Source of the DNA: Whitmania pigra
Taxonomy: Eukaryota; Annelida; Clitellata; Hirudinida; Haemopidae
Assembly (NCBI GenBank): GCA_021613335.1
Contig: JAJTWR010000299.1
Coordinates: forward strand, 2,532,001-2,596,000
DNA length: 64,000 bases
Direction of reading: 5' to 3'
Shown here: positions 1 through 12,303 of the stretch, piece after piece
How the letters are laid out: every line of letters starts with the position of its first letter
Position numbering within the stretch: the first letter of the stretch is position 1
Notes under the pieces: generated by a model
What the model was told of the DNA's origin: nothing
What the model saw: the letters and a program-made list of their open reading frames with translations, nothing else
Database searches by the model: none
Program-made: the position numbers and the translations under genes

Positions 1-3000
1 AGTAATTATTTAAAAGCAATCACTCAGTTATTTTTACTGTTAACTTAAATAAATTCTGAGACCACAAAAATACCACTCAAGAAAGAGTCAGTCACCTTGC
101 ACACAGCATTCAGTTTCTGTAGAAGTTGTGGAACAATAGCTTCCAGGTGCTGGAATATTCCTTCTTCAAGTACGTGGAAAGACCTCATGATGGCTGGAAT
201 GAATGAAACACATTATTTATTAGACATAATTAAAGGGCCCAGTTAAACCGCTAACACAACTGCAAAAACAAAAGTATTGACCGGCGTGTACACAAAGGCA
301 GCATATAAATTAATTGTAATTTAAGTAATGACTAAAGTCGATGTCACGTATCATTGCGTTAAAACGGGAGACCACGGTTGATTCAACGACATCACCTGGC
401 AATTATTTAAATTAATCACAACTTTGCCTGAACCTTTTATAATTTACAACAGGTCATATGTAACCAGAAATATTAACTATATGCCAATTATATGTACAAA
501 CCTTTCATGATATACTCATTTTCCTCTGAACCCTGCACTTGAAGAACTTGGAACAAGTTTTGCAGGAGTTCGTTCTTCAGCGGTGAAAGATCAGCTTTCA
601 GGATTCTTAAAATAAATGTTTGGTTATTATGTGGTTCAACATGTTTATGTTCACAAAACCATGCTTTTATAAATTGAATTCCCTTATTCTTGTGCTAAAA
701 AGACATTTTTTAACAACAAATTGTTAAAGGATTCATGAAGAGCATGAATAATTAAAAAAAAACTTATGAATAAACAAAAAGGCCCATGAATAATTCTCAC
801 TGCTGTGGCTTCATGGAGAGGAGCTTTTCAATGCAGCAGGCAGCATATGAGTGCACAACATGAGAACTAGATTGGAGATGTTTGATGAGACTAGGAAGAC
901 ACATCATCAGAGAGGCTTTTGGCAACTGTTGAGGTGAAGCATTTGTAATCACAATAACAGGTTTAATCTGATACAAGGCAACCAACATGCTTAAACGAAC
1001 ATATGCTCTGCATTCAATTACAATGAAATCCTATTTGTGCTTTGAATTAATCATTAAATATTAAAATTTCAAAATACCTGCATTCTGAAGACCATAATGT
1101 ATTTAATGGCATCAGCTTTTATGACAGGATTTACATTGACTGAAATAAAGAAATGTCATCATATTGAACGGAATAAATTAAATTAATTCAAACATAATCC
1201 CTAATTTTCAATCCTTCAAGCATAATATCTCCTAACCATCAGAAGTATGAAGTTCTCCAATGATGTGGTTGGTGAAGAAATCGACAACGTTTACCAACTG
1301 ACTCGTCTGAGTGACCCCGTGCTGATGAAACAATGAACTTGGAAAATGATATTTTCTCATCACATAACCACCACCTCAACATACCTTCTGAGTCTGAGCC
1401 TTTGCTGCCAATGAAGTTACAAGAAATATAGCAGCATCTTTACTCTTCCAGTTCTGTTTTGGATCTTGCTGGTAAAGCTGCATAAGTAAGCAGATGCAAA
1501 ATGTAAACACAATGCATAGTTAAAATTAGCCTATCTTGAAAAGTAATTAATTTAGTGAAGCTACCAATAACTGATAGTTGATGATATTTAGCATAAATAA
1601 GATTGGATGCTAGTGGATAAATGCATAGTCTGAATAAATCTGGGTTAAAAATTCATACTTGTAGCATGTGCTGAATGTAAACTGAGAAATTTTGAATGAC
1701 TGTCGCTTCAAAGGATTTGGACAGAGCTCTGACCAAATCACAAGCAGCTCTCCTCCTGGTGTCAATGTCTGAAGGATTCAAATTAAATGTCAGAATCAAA
1801 TTATTGCAACCAATACAATAAAAATCAGTTTAATGCCAAATAACCTTAAATGCAAACTAAGTATTCATAAACTCAAATATGTTTAGAAAAATTTAGACAT
1901 CAATAAAATTTTAACTAATTATAAAAACAACCTGTCACCAATCCAATACATCATTTCAATGTTCAACCAACCTGATCCTTCAATGTCTCTTCTGATGTAC
2001 TCCTCAGCATTCTCTTCAAAGGCCTCATCATCAGCTTCTGTAAACACAGTACACAAGTTGAAAATGTTAACAGCAAGTGGACAAAAACTACAGCAAATTT
2101 TAAAAGAAGGTGAAGACCTCAACTGACCTCTGAACTCCATGTTTGGAACGATGACCTTCTCGCAGATGCTCGACAGGGTGCCAGGGTCTTCAAAGAGACT
2201 CTTGTATGCATTTCGCTCGGCAACGGATGCGAGGAATTTAATGGCATTACTGATGAGCTGCAGCAGAAAGTTTTACACGATCATTTTCAACCATTTTAAA
2301 CAAATCAAAATCTAATTGCATAATGAACTGATTAGCCTAATCAAGGCATCAAGGCTTCAATCAGCAACCCCACAAATGAAAGCAATGGTAAATCTTATAA
2401 ATATCCAAGACAATCTTGCAAAAATACATGCATCGACTTCCATTAACAACAGTGCCCTGATAACATACCAAGTCGTATTTAGCCTGCACTCCAGTGTTGA
2501 TGAGAAGCTGCCAAACGTCATTAACAAAACCAGGGAGATGAGAGCAGAAGTCTTCGTCATACTTCTGAGCATACATCGTCAAGTTGTCACAAACCTGAGT
2601 CTTCACCTGCTCCATCACTCCAGGCTCATCTCGATCCTGCGTAGGGTTTAGTGATTCAACATAAATTAAATCAAAGCAGATATCTTGAATTAATCAATTC
2701 TGGGTGACTTGGTCAATTTTCAGGAAATAGAATATGAAAAAATTGTGCATCAAATAAGAAATGAACTTATTACATCAGAACCAAGGAGCTGTGGATCAGC
2801 AGCCAGCAAAAAGTGGAAATAATCCATCCAAACAGCCATGTTGTCCTCAAAGAATTCAGGCAAGTCCTGTAAATGAATGGCATCAATTGTAGCACTGCCA
2901 ATATTAATCACTAATAATAATAATAATAATGATAACTCACTTGAAAGTTGAGAGAATAGAAAATTTTGCAAATGAGAACCAAAGAGCTGTAAACCAGCTT

Positions 3001-4095
3001 CAGGTTATCAGGATTGTTTGCATTTGCCTGGGCTAACTCAATCATTTTCTACAACATCAAAATAATATTATGATAATAATTAATATTACTACTCAGAATT
3101 ATTTATAAGTCATTTATTGCTTTATTTCCAGTGTCTCTAAACTCACCTTTGTAAGATCTGTAAAAGGTTTACAGAAATTGTCAAGAACAAATTTGATCTC
3201 TTTCCACAGTTTTTCAGACTTGAACTCATGGCGATATCTGTTTGAAACCAATCACACTAAAGTTGACTGTAATCATACAAATATAATATCATGAGCCATA
3301 CATTTCAAGATCATATTCATGTATGTAACAGAAAATTGTTTAACTATGATTAAATACCAGCATTAATTACTTCTGCAAACACAATATTGTCAAATATTGA
3401 TCAGCAACAATTCACCTTTTGAAAATAGAGTGACCAGTATGGAGGATCCCAACAATGACATTAAAGTCATTAGTTTGGAATTTCTCAATCATCTCATGCA
3501 TCAAATTTGGCCATTTTTGAGGAAAATCTTCCTTTCCTATGCAACTGATGGCATCACTTAGCTGATAAAACCCAATGTATTAGTTGCAAAATTTAAAATG
3601 ATTCATATAAACAATGACACTTTGAAACCTGTTTTTGAATTTTATCTGGACTCTTAAGCATAAGGCCAACAATGTTCTGTCTGATAATTGTTCTATCATT
3701 TTCAAGTATCTTATCTGCACCTTCTTCTGTCTAATTCATTCAAACATATTCTCCTGTTAAGTATATTCAAGGACTTAAAAGAGAAGTTAATTAAAGCTAA
3801 CCAGTGCCCAATTTCTTTTTATGAAATTTTTAAATGTGATGCTTGCACTGATTCGGAGGTGCAATGGAATTTCAGCCTTATCAATGACATTAAGAAGAAG
3901 AACAGAATAATTTGGTTTTGCTTCATGAGATGCCAGAGTTTCTTCAGCTGCAAATAACGATTCAGTGTTAATTTTGCACGAGTCGATTACAATTATCCTG
4001 AGAATTTAACCTTTTTTTCTTTCAGCTGGATCTGCCGCCAATGTTCTTTGCAACTGTAATGCGAGCTGCTGCACATTGTTGTCATTGACTTCCAT
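1..4095 (-). CDS. CSE1L: Exportin-2 (CAS/CSE1L), 3' part missing at window edge
   Basis: Exportin-2 returns importin-alpha from nucleus to cytoplasm together with Ran-GTP; it is a HEAT-repeat karyopherin. On the minus strand the ATG at 4095 opens MEVNDNNVQQLALQLQ, the N-terminal importin-beta-like segment. Later exons, read right to left, are collinear with the family: the ITFKNFIKRNW segment (about 3800-3950), QNIVGLMLKSPDKIQKQ (about 3630-3730), DFPQKWPNLM (about 3420-3560), LQDLPEFFEDNMAVWMD (about 2780-2870), QVCDNLTMYAQKYDED (about 2470-2640), the acidic EEYIRRDIEGS segment (about 1970-2040), and VVHSYAACCIEKLLS (about 797-960). Exons at about 502-600 and 97-190 correspond to the LKADLSPLKNELLQNLF region and the following HEAT helices. 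All introns seen are short with GT-AG ends. The C-terminal third lies off the left end, so the gene is partial here. Family assignment is very secure; exon edges are approximate. Confidence 0.95.
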
Positions 4096-5025
4096 TTCTA
4101 GTCTATAATAATTTTAATGGCTTATACTTAAAATGAAAAATGAGTCAAAACTCGTCATTCCAGCGTTTAATCTAACAGCAGCACGCTGTGATACGACTGG
4201 AAGTCGATGCCTAATTTTCCATTTTGCAAAAATATATCTTCACACAAATAAAATATTAATCAAAAGTATTCGGCGAGAATGATTGTAACCTTGTTGGTAA
4301 CGCTAATCGAAAATTCCGGCAAAAACAGCGGCGATACTCCCTCGAATAATATATAGTATATAAGACAGATACAAAATTTTAAGAATGTGAAAGTAACGAG
4401 CGCAATTTAATTTTAAATTTAGCAACAAAATTATTTAACTAAACTAGAATTAAAACATATATTTTGAACTATTGTGTTTGAAATGGCGCAGTAATTATTT
4501 TGTTTTTAAATGGTGTTAAAGCACTTAATTTAAAATCAAATTAGTAACAGACTCCTTAAAATTAGAGTAAAATCTCTGAAAGACAAAATGGAACCATATG
4601 AATATCTTTTGGGGTTATTTTGATATTCGAATGGCCTCAAAGCATGATTAGCTTTATCATTAAATGGACGCATTCGAGACTTCTTTTTATTTTCAGCCTT
4701 TCAGACCTCCCATATTCCTCTAACAAAGCTGAGGACATTCACAAGCATTTCAAGACCCAATCTTCGGATAAGAGACCAATGAATAAGTAATGAAATAAAA
4801 TATAAAGGCTAAATGACGTTCAATGTGTTTTTGCTTTGTTTAAATTTTTATACGGTGTTGGTTCATTTAAAAGTATTTCTATCCTACCTAGAATTAGCAC
4901 ATAAACCCCTATAAAAATGTATGTCTCAAATGTGAGTCAAATGTTCTTTGCCTGTTCTTTATTATTTTTTACATACAGTGGAAGCCAGAAATGTGATAGA
5001 ACGTGAGATTGAATAAAAAGATATA

Positions 5026-5200
5026 TTGAATTGCAATTGTAATTAGCTGGTCTTTTGAGTGCCTTATATAACCTGTAATCATGTGAAGGCTTGTGGGCCT
5101 CCACCAACCAAACTGTACGTGGGTCTCCGTCTGAGTAAGTTAGGCCGTCTTCTATGCATGAGACAACCCCGTAAGAGGTTAAATTATGCTCAGTCGCCAC
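5026..5200 (-). repeat. SINE-like element, diverged copy
   Basis: Read on the minus strand, the 3' part (GGTTATATAAGGC, then AGCTAATTACAATTGCAATT) resembles the tails of the elements at 41090, 49256 and 55904, which share a TATATAA block and an ATTACAATTACAATT-like end. The 5' half is more diverged and no clear B box was found, so it may be a related family sharing a tail. Confidence 0.45.
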
Positions 5201-5388
5201 GCTAATTCGACAATAACATTATAAATAAATTTTGAAAGCGTTTAAAATGTAAATACAAAAGCCTAGCTTTCGAAAAAGGTCGTGACACATGTATTGCAAC
5301 CAAAGCCTAGGTGAACTATTCAATCTTTTCTTCTATTAAATTCCTTTATTTTTAGTCACTCCAAAGGACGCCTTTTCTCTAGCCAGTA

Positions 5389-5389
<1 letters not shown>

Positions 5390-5459
<70 letters not shown>
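5390..5459. repeat. (TAA)n microsatellite
   Basis: An uninterrupted trinucleotide run of about 23 units in the CSE1L-SGTA spacer. Other TAA/ATT runs occur at 14841, 27969 and 57006, so this is a common repeat class in the genome. Confidence 0.95.
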
Positions 5460-5460
<1 letters not shown>

Positions 5461-6630
5461 CCCAGCTTGCTGAATTTATAATACGGCGGATATTTTATAT
5501 AAGAAATTTAGACATTTTTTTTAATGCGAACGTCTATGCCATGTCTTAATCAAAGTTATCGTAACATCTCTCATTTGATGGCCCAGTATTAATAATTCAT
5601 AATAACTCATCATAATAAACAAAAGTCTGATACTTGGAGCACCTTTGTAGAATGAAGCTGCTCTTAAAATACTCAGACTTAAAAAACAGTAATGCTTCCT
5701 CATTGTTTGTCAAACATCTGATCACGAATGCCATTTAGAACAGTTTCCACTATCACTTGGGTTGGCAGTTGGGTCATCCATCTATCCACTCCAGGTTTGC
5801 CACTCTGGTAGAAGCTCATTAGGATGCACCTTCCAAAAGAAAGGATCATCCAAAATTACACCTACATGTTTCTTCTTGTACTCATTCTATCTCTTCCGTC
5901 TCAGATGCAGGGATGTTTCAGCTTTTCCAAGGGGTAAACCCCTTGGTAGTAAAACTTTAAGGTGACCTATTTTATTCTATCCTAAAGTCAAGCGACTGAA
6001 AGACTGAATTTCTCTACAGACTTCGATTACCAAAGATAATTAATGAAGGAACAGTAAACAAGTTTTATGCATAGAAATGAGTCTTGAAATGATGGAATTG
6101 CAGCATCAGTGAATTTTCATGGTAGCATTGCAATTATTTGTTTTAAAAAGTCGAATACAGAAAATCACTGTTAGAAATGGTGAAATGTTAAAATCATATC
6201 TAAACATGTATTTTATACCCTGGTCCCAGCTAAAGTGACCCCAGTGGATTCTTATTTGTAGGGAACATCCTTACTTATGACTTTCAAACCTGAAATGTAT
6301 GGTAGTCACGCACATGTGTGTGTTGTGCTTGTAGGACAAAGTTTATCTAAGCAACATGTTGTGACATTGAACATAGCTTAAACTTTAATTTTTTTTTTGA
6401 CTTTGGGGAACACAATAATTTGATACATAGAGACAAAAGAATACAAGGACATGGTTCATGCTTATATTTATGAGTCAAACAAATGCAAGACAACATTTGA
6501 ATTTTCGTCAGACATCTTCTTAAATTCAGTGCCAACATCACCAAATACTAAAAAAAATTCACATCACATTCAGAGTCAAACTGATATAAATGATATCAGG
6601 TCTTCTACTTGTCACCTTAAAAGAAACATT

Positions 6631-8801
6631 TCAATCAAAAAATCTGTTTCCATTGAACCATGAATCCCACCTACCAGAATTACCGTTAGGATTAGAGTCT
6701 TCATCGTGACCTGAAGCCGGACCCATCTGGTTCCTGAGACGCTCCACAAGTTCAGGATTGCTCTGCTGCATCTGTTGAGCTAGCTGCTGTCCTCTATTTC
6801 ATCACAATTTGAGATGTTATTTGATATATTAGTAATTTGATTGAGATTTATTCTCCAAAATAATAACTGAACCAAAAAAAAAAAAAAGAACGATTAGATC
6901 TTGAAACTCACGCTTGCAACAAGCCACTGATCGTATTTCCACCAGATTCTGGTTCTTGAACATTCAAACCGGTCATCATGTTTGCCATCCTGTTAAATGG
7001 AAAATGTTCAGACATGATAGATGAACTAAATAAAGAAATGACTGTTTCAAAGAAAACCTACATTGATTGCATCTGAGGATTAGATAGCATGCTAGTCGCC
7101 TGGAGAATAAAAACAAAAACATTAGGCTAAATAAGAAGGCATTAATAAATAATAATTACCATATTCATAAGTGCTGGATTGTTCAGCAGTGATCCCAAAT
7201 CCAATCCTCCCAAATTCAAGCCCCCAAAGTTCCCTGGTGATGAGCTTGCCTACAAATGAATGATCATTATCAGTCTGTCATGCTATCATCAAATATCTAA
7301 TTACGAGCTTTCATATTCGTTGTTGCTACATTTATGACATCAAGCATAAAAAACTTATGGACAAGTGAAGTGAGTTTCACAGAAACAACACTTACATTTG
7401 CTGCAAGATGCTGCTCAGACATCCTGAGATTGTCCTTGTAACTGTCACTGGATGGGTCGAGTTCAGTTGCCTTCTTGAAACAGTTTCTAGCCTCCTCATG
7501 CTGACCAAGAGCAGAATGAGCCAACCTGGAACAAGTGTGTTTATTTCAACATTTTATTTCATCTTCAATGGAAACAGTAGAATGAAAATATTCTAGTGGA
7601 TTTATATAGAATAAATCAGCATGAACACATCATCGGCATTTTAATAATTACTCACCCTTTCCTACCGTAAGCCTTAGCATACAACGGATCAATGCTTATA
7701 GCTTGAAGACAATCATCTATTGATCTCTCGTGGTTCCCAACTTTGGCCAAAGCAGCAGCCCTAAAATGCATCAGCAAGAATGATAACCATTAGTTTGCAT
7801 GAAGTGCAAGTTAGCTGAGGGGGTAGCATGGCTGCGAAAAGCAACAGTCGTGTTGTGTTAGAAACCCAACTTGCCCCGCCACAAAGTGCACCTTCGATGC
7901 AGATCTACACAAATGGCTTAGCGCCCGACGCCTATGCCGCTATACAAAAACACTCAGCAATATGTACACAATATATTTATGTAATTTAAAATACCAAGGA
8001 CAAAATACCTGTTACAATAATAAACAGCATTCATTGGGTCACATTTGATTGCTTCAGTGTAGGAATTAATTGCAGCATCAAACATCTCTCTCTTCATATA
8101 CTCATTGCCTGGTCATAGTATCAATTACTTCAGTCAATTATCAATTAAGCTAATAACCAAATACTTGAAAGGCTACCTTCAGATTTTAGTTTTTCAGCTA
8201 ATTCTTTATTAGGAGGTTCTGCTGCTGAGCTCTGAAAAAATAATCAATTAAAATGTAGCGATGAAACTTTGCAACCAAAAACATTGTCCATTGCAGTTAT
8301 GAGCCATTATTTAAGTACCAAACTTAAACTTTACTAAACAGCACCTGATAAGCATAAATACATATAAACTCACAGAAAGACTATTTATTCCTGCATTAAA
8401 GACATTTTGCAATGAACTTGGAAGTTGGTATCTGGAAATGAGGCTTGTATCACGAATGTTCACATTGTAAGCTGACTCTAGACATTGGCTCGCGACTGGA
8501 AAAAATATGTTAATTTAAAGAAAACCTTAAATACCGCCGATTCAAAATGAACAAAAACTCTTGTCACGCAAGCTATCTACAACTAATAATACAATTTTCA
8601 TCCAGACTGAACTAGAATATTAAATAAATGTCAAAAAAACCGCATATCACCATGACGAAATTAAAAATCTAGTGCCCAAATTGACAGCACAACACGCAAA
8701 CCTTCCAAGCTTTCAATAGCATCTGGCGAAAGATTTGGCGACCTTTGCTGTTCATCAAAAAACTGCAAAATCGCAAATACTAATTTCCTTGCGTCCTCCA
8801 T
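6631..8801 (-). CDS. SGTA: Small glutamine-rich TPR co-chaperone (SGTA/SGT2)
   Basis: SGTA is a cytosolic co-chaperone that dimerises, binds Hsp70/Hsp90 through TPRs and hands tail-anchored proteins to the BAG6/GET pathway. Ten exons on the minus strand: 8801-8702, 8495-8374, 8231-8177, 8108-8009, 7760-7656, 7525-7396, 7249-7160, 7099-7062, 6989-6912 and 6793-6631. They join in frame to 326 residues (human 313). The N-terminus MEDARKLVFAILQFF plus SPDAIESLEV matches the dimerisation domain. Three TPRs follow (about residues 90-205; GNEYMKREMFDAAINSYTEA, AKAYGRKGLAHSALG). The C-terminal region has NP-rich repeats (LLNNPALMNMA, MLSNPQMQSM) and a glutamine-rich GQQLAQQMQQSNPELVERL segment. The last exon reads to a stop at 6631, but a good donor inside it (TCTGgtaggt, near 6675) could splice to a further exon, so the final dozen or so residues are uncertain. 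The promoter must lie right of 8801. Confidence 0.95.
7807..7955 (+). repeat. SINE, 5' portion, inside an SGTA intron
   Basis: Lies in the intron between SGTA exons 4 and 5, opposite to the gene. It has GTTAGCTGAGGGGGT, an A-box-like start matching GGTTAGCCGAATGGGT at 41101, then GCAACAGTCGTGTTGTGTTAGAAACC, which aligns with the B-box region of the copy at 49256-49440 (GTGTTCGAAACC). The tail with CGCTATATAAATGG is replaced by a diverged GCCGCTATACAAAAAC. Confidence 0.6.
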
Positions 8802-11610
8802 ATCGCTGTATGACCAACTCGAATGAAAAATCCTCTAAACTACCCGATCGACAAAACACCGACAATACAACACTGTCAATTCGAATGAACTGGAATACCC
8901 AATATAAAGATAATCAATTTAAGATGTCATATAAAATAACAAAATTTTACAAAGATTTTTACCAACTCACGTATAAATATTTTGTTTCGTTTGACGTGGC
9001 TCTTCGTGATAAGTGAAATAATACTCATTTCGAGATTAAAATATTTTAAAATATTTTATTAAAATAAATTTTATTGTTATAATAATTTACATGACATTTA
9101 CTGTGAAGGATTCACAAATTTTTAAAAAAATAAACAATGCTAAGTATTCTCTTTATTTTACAAATTTTTTTAACAAATTGACAATTTTTTAAATAAGTCC
9201 ATGTATTTAGAAATTGTTTTGCAATATACTTGGACTCTGGCTTGACAATGGATGAGCACGCAAAAAGGGTGTCTGCAAGCTGTTATGCCATACTTCGTGT
9301 TCTCAGAGAAGAGAATTTTACTATTTTTTTTTAATTTTTAACCCACTATTGTTCCTACTACTTATTTCTATGGTATTAGTTGTAACTGTTTTCTCATTCA
9401 CTTCAATATTTTATTTTATTTATTTTTTATAATTTTGACTGCCTCTGGCTAATATAACGTGCTACAGTGCATTGATATCCTAAGACCTAGGATAAAAAGG
9501 CATCTTAAATATTCGCCGAATGACAAGAAAAAAAGGATACGTGGCTAGCTATAAATTAAGCAAAAAAAAACACACCTCACCAAGTTGAGCAAGTTTTCCA
9601 CTCACTGGAAAAAGCAGTTACGACGTTCCCATTAAGGAGGAAAAGCAAATTGATTGCTTTAAAGTTGCGTCTAAATAAATTTTGTGAATGGGCTATATTC
9701 CGGGCACTACAATTTCTTTATTTGTATATAAAGTACTGCTGATTAAAATGTTTTCAAATGTCTTTTATTTAATAGGATCAATTCCATCCATTTAGCACAA
9801 GTTTCCCCCGTAATTCCAGTTGAGAAATAAGCATTAGCCAGAAAAGCAAGTGATTCATATCGCGATATCACAGCTGTAATGGTAATACATCTTACAGAAC
9901 TTTTGAACATTCGCATAACAAACGTAAGGAAGGATCGGGATTATCATTTTAAAGACGGAGTATCAAATTACTCCAAAGGTCTCATCATGAACAAGTTAAG
10001 AAACAATTCCCTTCAAGTAATAAAACCGACATTTGCTTCCTTGACTTGATGTTGAACCGATGTCAGGAGAACCACACAAAACCTTCTTTGAAGCTTCCGT
10101 GTGCATTAATTTCTCCGCGTCGTGGAAGTGATGATGGAAATAGAATACCAGAAGTACCAGAAGTATCTGGATGGACATTCGAAACCACTTCCCAAAGGAG
10201 GTTTGAGTCTGACCTTTGGGATATACCGTGATGATGAGCTTATAAATACAATTCTTTGGATGAATTGAACAATTATTACTATGATGGTACGTTTGAATTG
10301 AATACAAAACAATGTAAAGCCAGCCAATACAGATAGATTAATCAAGGCTTGTGAAGGCACACTTTTTGTTGATTATTTCGCATGTATCACTTAGGCAGCT
10401 TTTTTATGTGCGTATCCAGCCAGTTACCTGTTAGTTTGTGTACACGTCTCTGATACTCTTTTCTTTATATTTTTCATGCATCACATTAAATAATTTAATG
10501 AAATAGTTTTGAAATAATAGTCTAAAGTCTGAGTTACCATTGGTTCCAAGGATTATGAATTGAAAGCTGGTTACCATGTCATAAATGGATCCTTATAACG
10601 TCCATGTCAATGCGTGACCTCCAGTAATTAGTTCATGACCTATGACCTTGCATTGGATTTGGTCAAACTAACTTCCTTCATTCTTCTTTCCTTTCTCCAT
10701 CCATCCAATTATCTCGTTTTAGAAAGTAGAATACAAATAATTGTTAAAATCAGTTCGTGTTAAATTCTCTTATTTCATTCATCATCCAAATATTCAAAAC
10801 CATGCTGAATGAACGAGTAAATAAACGTACTTATATTAACTAATTAATTAATAACAGTATTTATTAATATTACACGTCTTCGTCACTATGTTTTGTTGTT
10901 GATCATAAAACAAATGTAACAATTCATGAACGTATTGGTCAGTTTGCTAAGAAATATGTCAACACATTAAACAAGCAGGCCACTGCTGGACAAACCTGTC
11001 ATTAAGAAGAAGCTTATGATTTCTGACGGCTCCCTGCAGAACAAAGAAAGCGAGGAATTTCATATTTTGAGCCGCCTGACATTTCATATTGGAACCTTTG
11101 ATTCTCCTTCAAACGAGGGGCCCATAATCAACCAAGCAGGCACGCATGATGCATGAAAGCCCTGGAAAGCAAAGTTAATTGCTTCTCTGGAATGCCCACA
11201 CAATCCAGTAATTACATGCCGCAGATGACTTGGCCACTCATTTTTTGGAGATTCAAAATATCTTCATAAAGTTTTAGAAATATTTTTACTGAGATATTAC
11301 GCTCGAGTTGTTATAATGTTACAATTGACTTTTATTATTTTAAGATTCTAATACTGGAGATTCAGTAAAAGAAGGAAAAAATTAGAAAACAGAGCATATT
11401 TTCATGAAAGCGTTCTCTAACCTCCGCTTTAAGGGTTGATAATTTCCACCCATAACGCACGTGGGTGGATATGATTATGGGGGACATCATAGCAATCTCT
11501 CACCTCCCCAGGGGGCGTACGTGAGAATTGAGCGCCAATTTGTCCATCTCCTTCATTAACTTCATTCAGGATGGCTAACTCCTGAGTGGACATGCTGAGT
11601 AAGGAATGTT

Positions 11611-12303
11611 CACTCACTCACTCACACTCACTCACTCACTCACTCACTCACTCATCACTCACTCACTCACTCACTCACTCACTCACACTCACTCACTCAC
11701 TCACTCACTCACTCACTCACTCACTCACTCACTCACTCATTCACTCACTCACTCACCACTCACTCACTCACTCACTCACGCACTCACTCACTCACTCACT
11801 CCTCACTCACTCACTCACTCACTCACTCACTCACTCACTCACTCACTCATCACTCACTCACTCACTCACTCACTCACTCACTCATCACTCACTCACTCAC
11901 TCACTCACTCACTCACTCACTCACTCACTCACTCACTCACTCACTCACTCACTCACTCACTCACTCACTCACTCACTCACCACTCACTCACTCACTCACT
12001 CACCCACTCACTCACTCACTCACTCACTCACTCACTCACTCACTCACTCACTCACTCACTCACTCACTCACTCACTCACTCACTCACTCACTCACTCACT
12101 CACTCACTCACTCACTCACTCACTCACTCACTCACTCACTCACTCACTCACTCACTCACTCACTCACTCACTCACTCACTCACTCACTCACTCACTCACC
12201 ACTCACTCACTCACTCACTCACTCACTCACTCACTCACTCACTCACTCACTCACTCACTCACTCACCACTCACTCACTCACTCACTCACTCACTCACTCA
12301 CTC
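11611..12303. repeat. (ACTC)n tetranucleotide array, 693 bases
   Basis: Almost pure CTCA/ACTC units broken at intervals by single-unit slips (CTCATCACTC, CACCACTC, CTCCTCACTC) and two point changes (a CATTCACT unit and a CACGCACT unit). The longest clean stretch is about 195 bases (about 12004-12198). The plus strand is open in all three frames as a Leu-Thr-His-Ser repeat, while the complement (GAGTGAGT) puts TGA in every frame; both follow from the 4-base period and are not evidence of coding. Confidence 0.98.

Larger units (their letters stand above)
4096..6630. other. Intergenic spacer, CSE1L 5' side
   Basis: No gene is seen. It holds a TAA microsatellite (5390-5459) and a SINE-like segment (5026-5200), described separately. 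The short open frames here have no recognisable domain and no plausible splice partners. Both flanking genes are on the minus strand, so the CSE1L promoter should lie just right of 4095 and the SGTA 3' UTR left of 6631. Confidence 0.5.

Noticed and set aside
4937..5200. Minus-strand frame of 87 residues
   Set aside because: Lies in the SINE-like element at 5026-5200 and reads through its tail.
8735..9016. Plus-strand frame of 93 residues
   Set aside because: Antisense to SGTA exon 1 and its upstream region; no domain.
9996..10360. Overlapping frames on both strands, one with a hydrophobic stretch
   Set aside because: No family motif, both strands open over the same bases, and no exon partners; kept only as part of the spacer.
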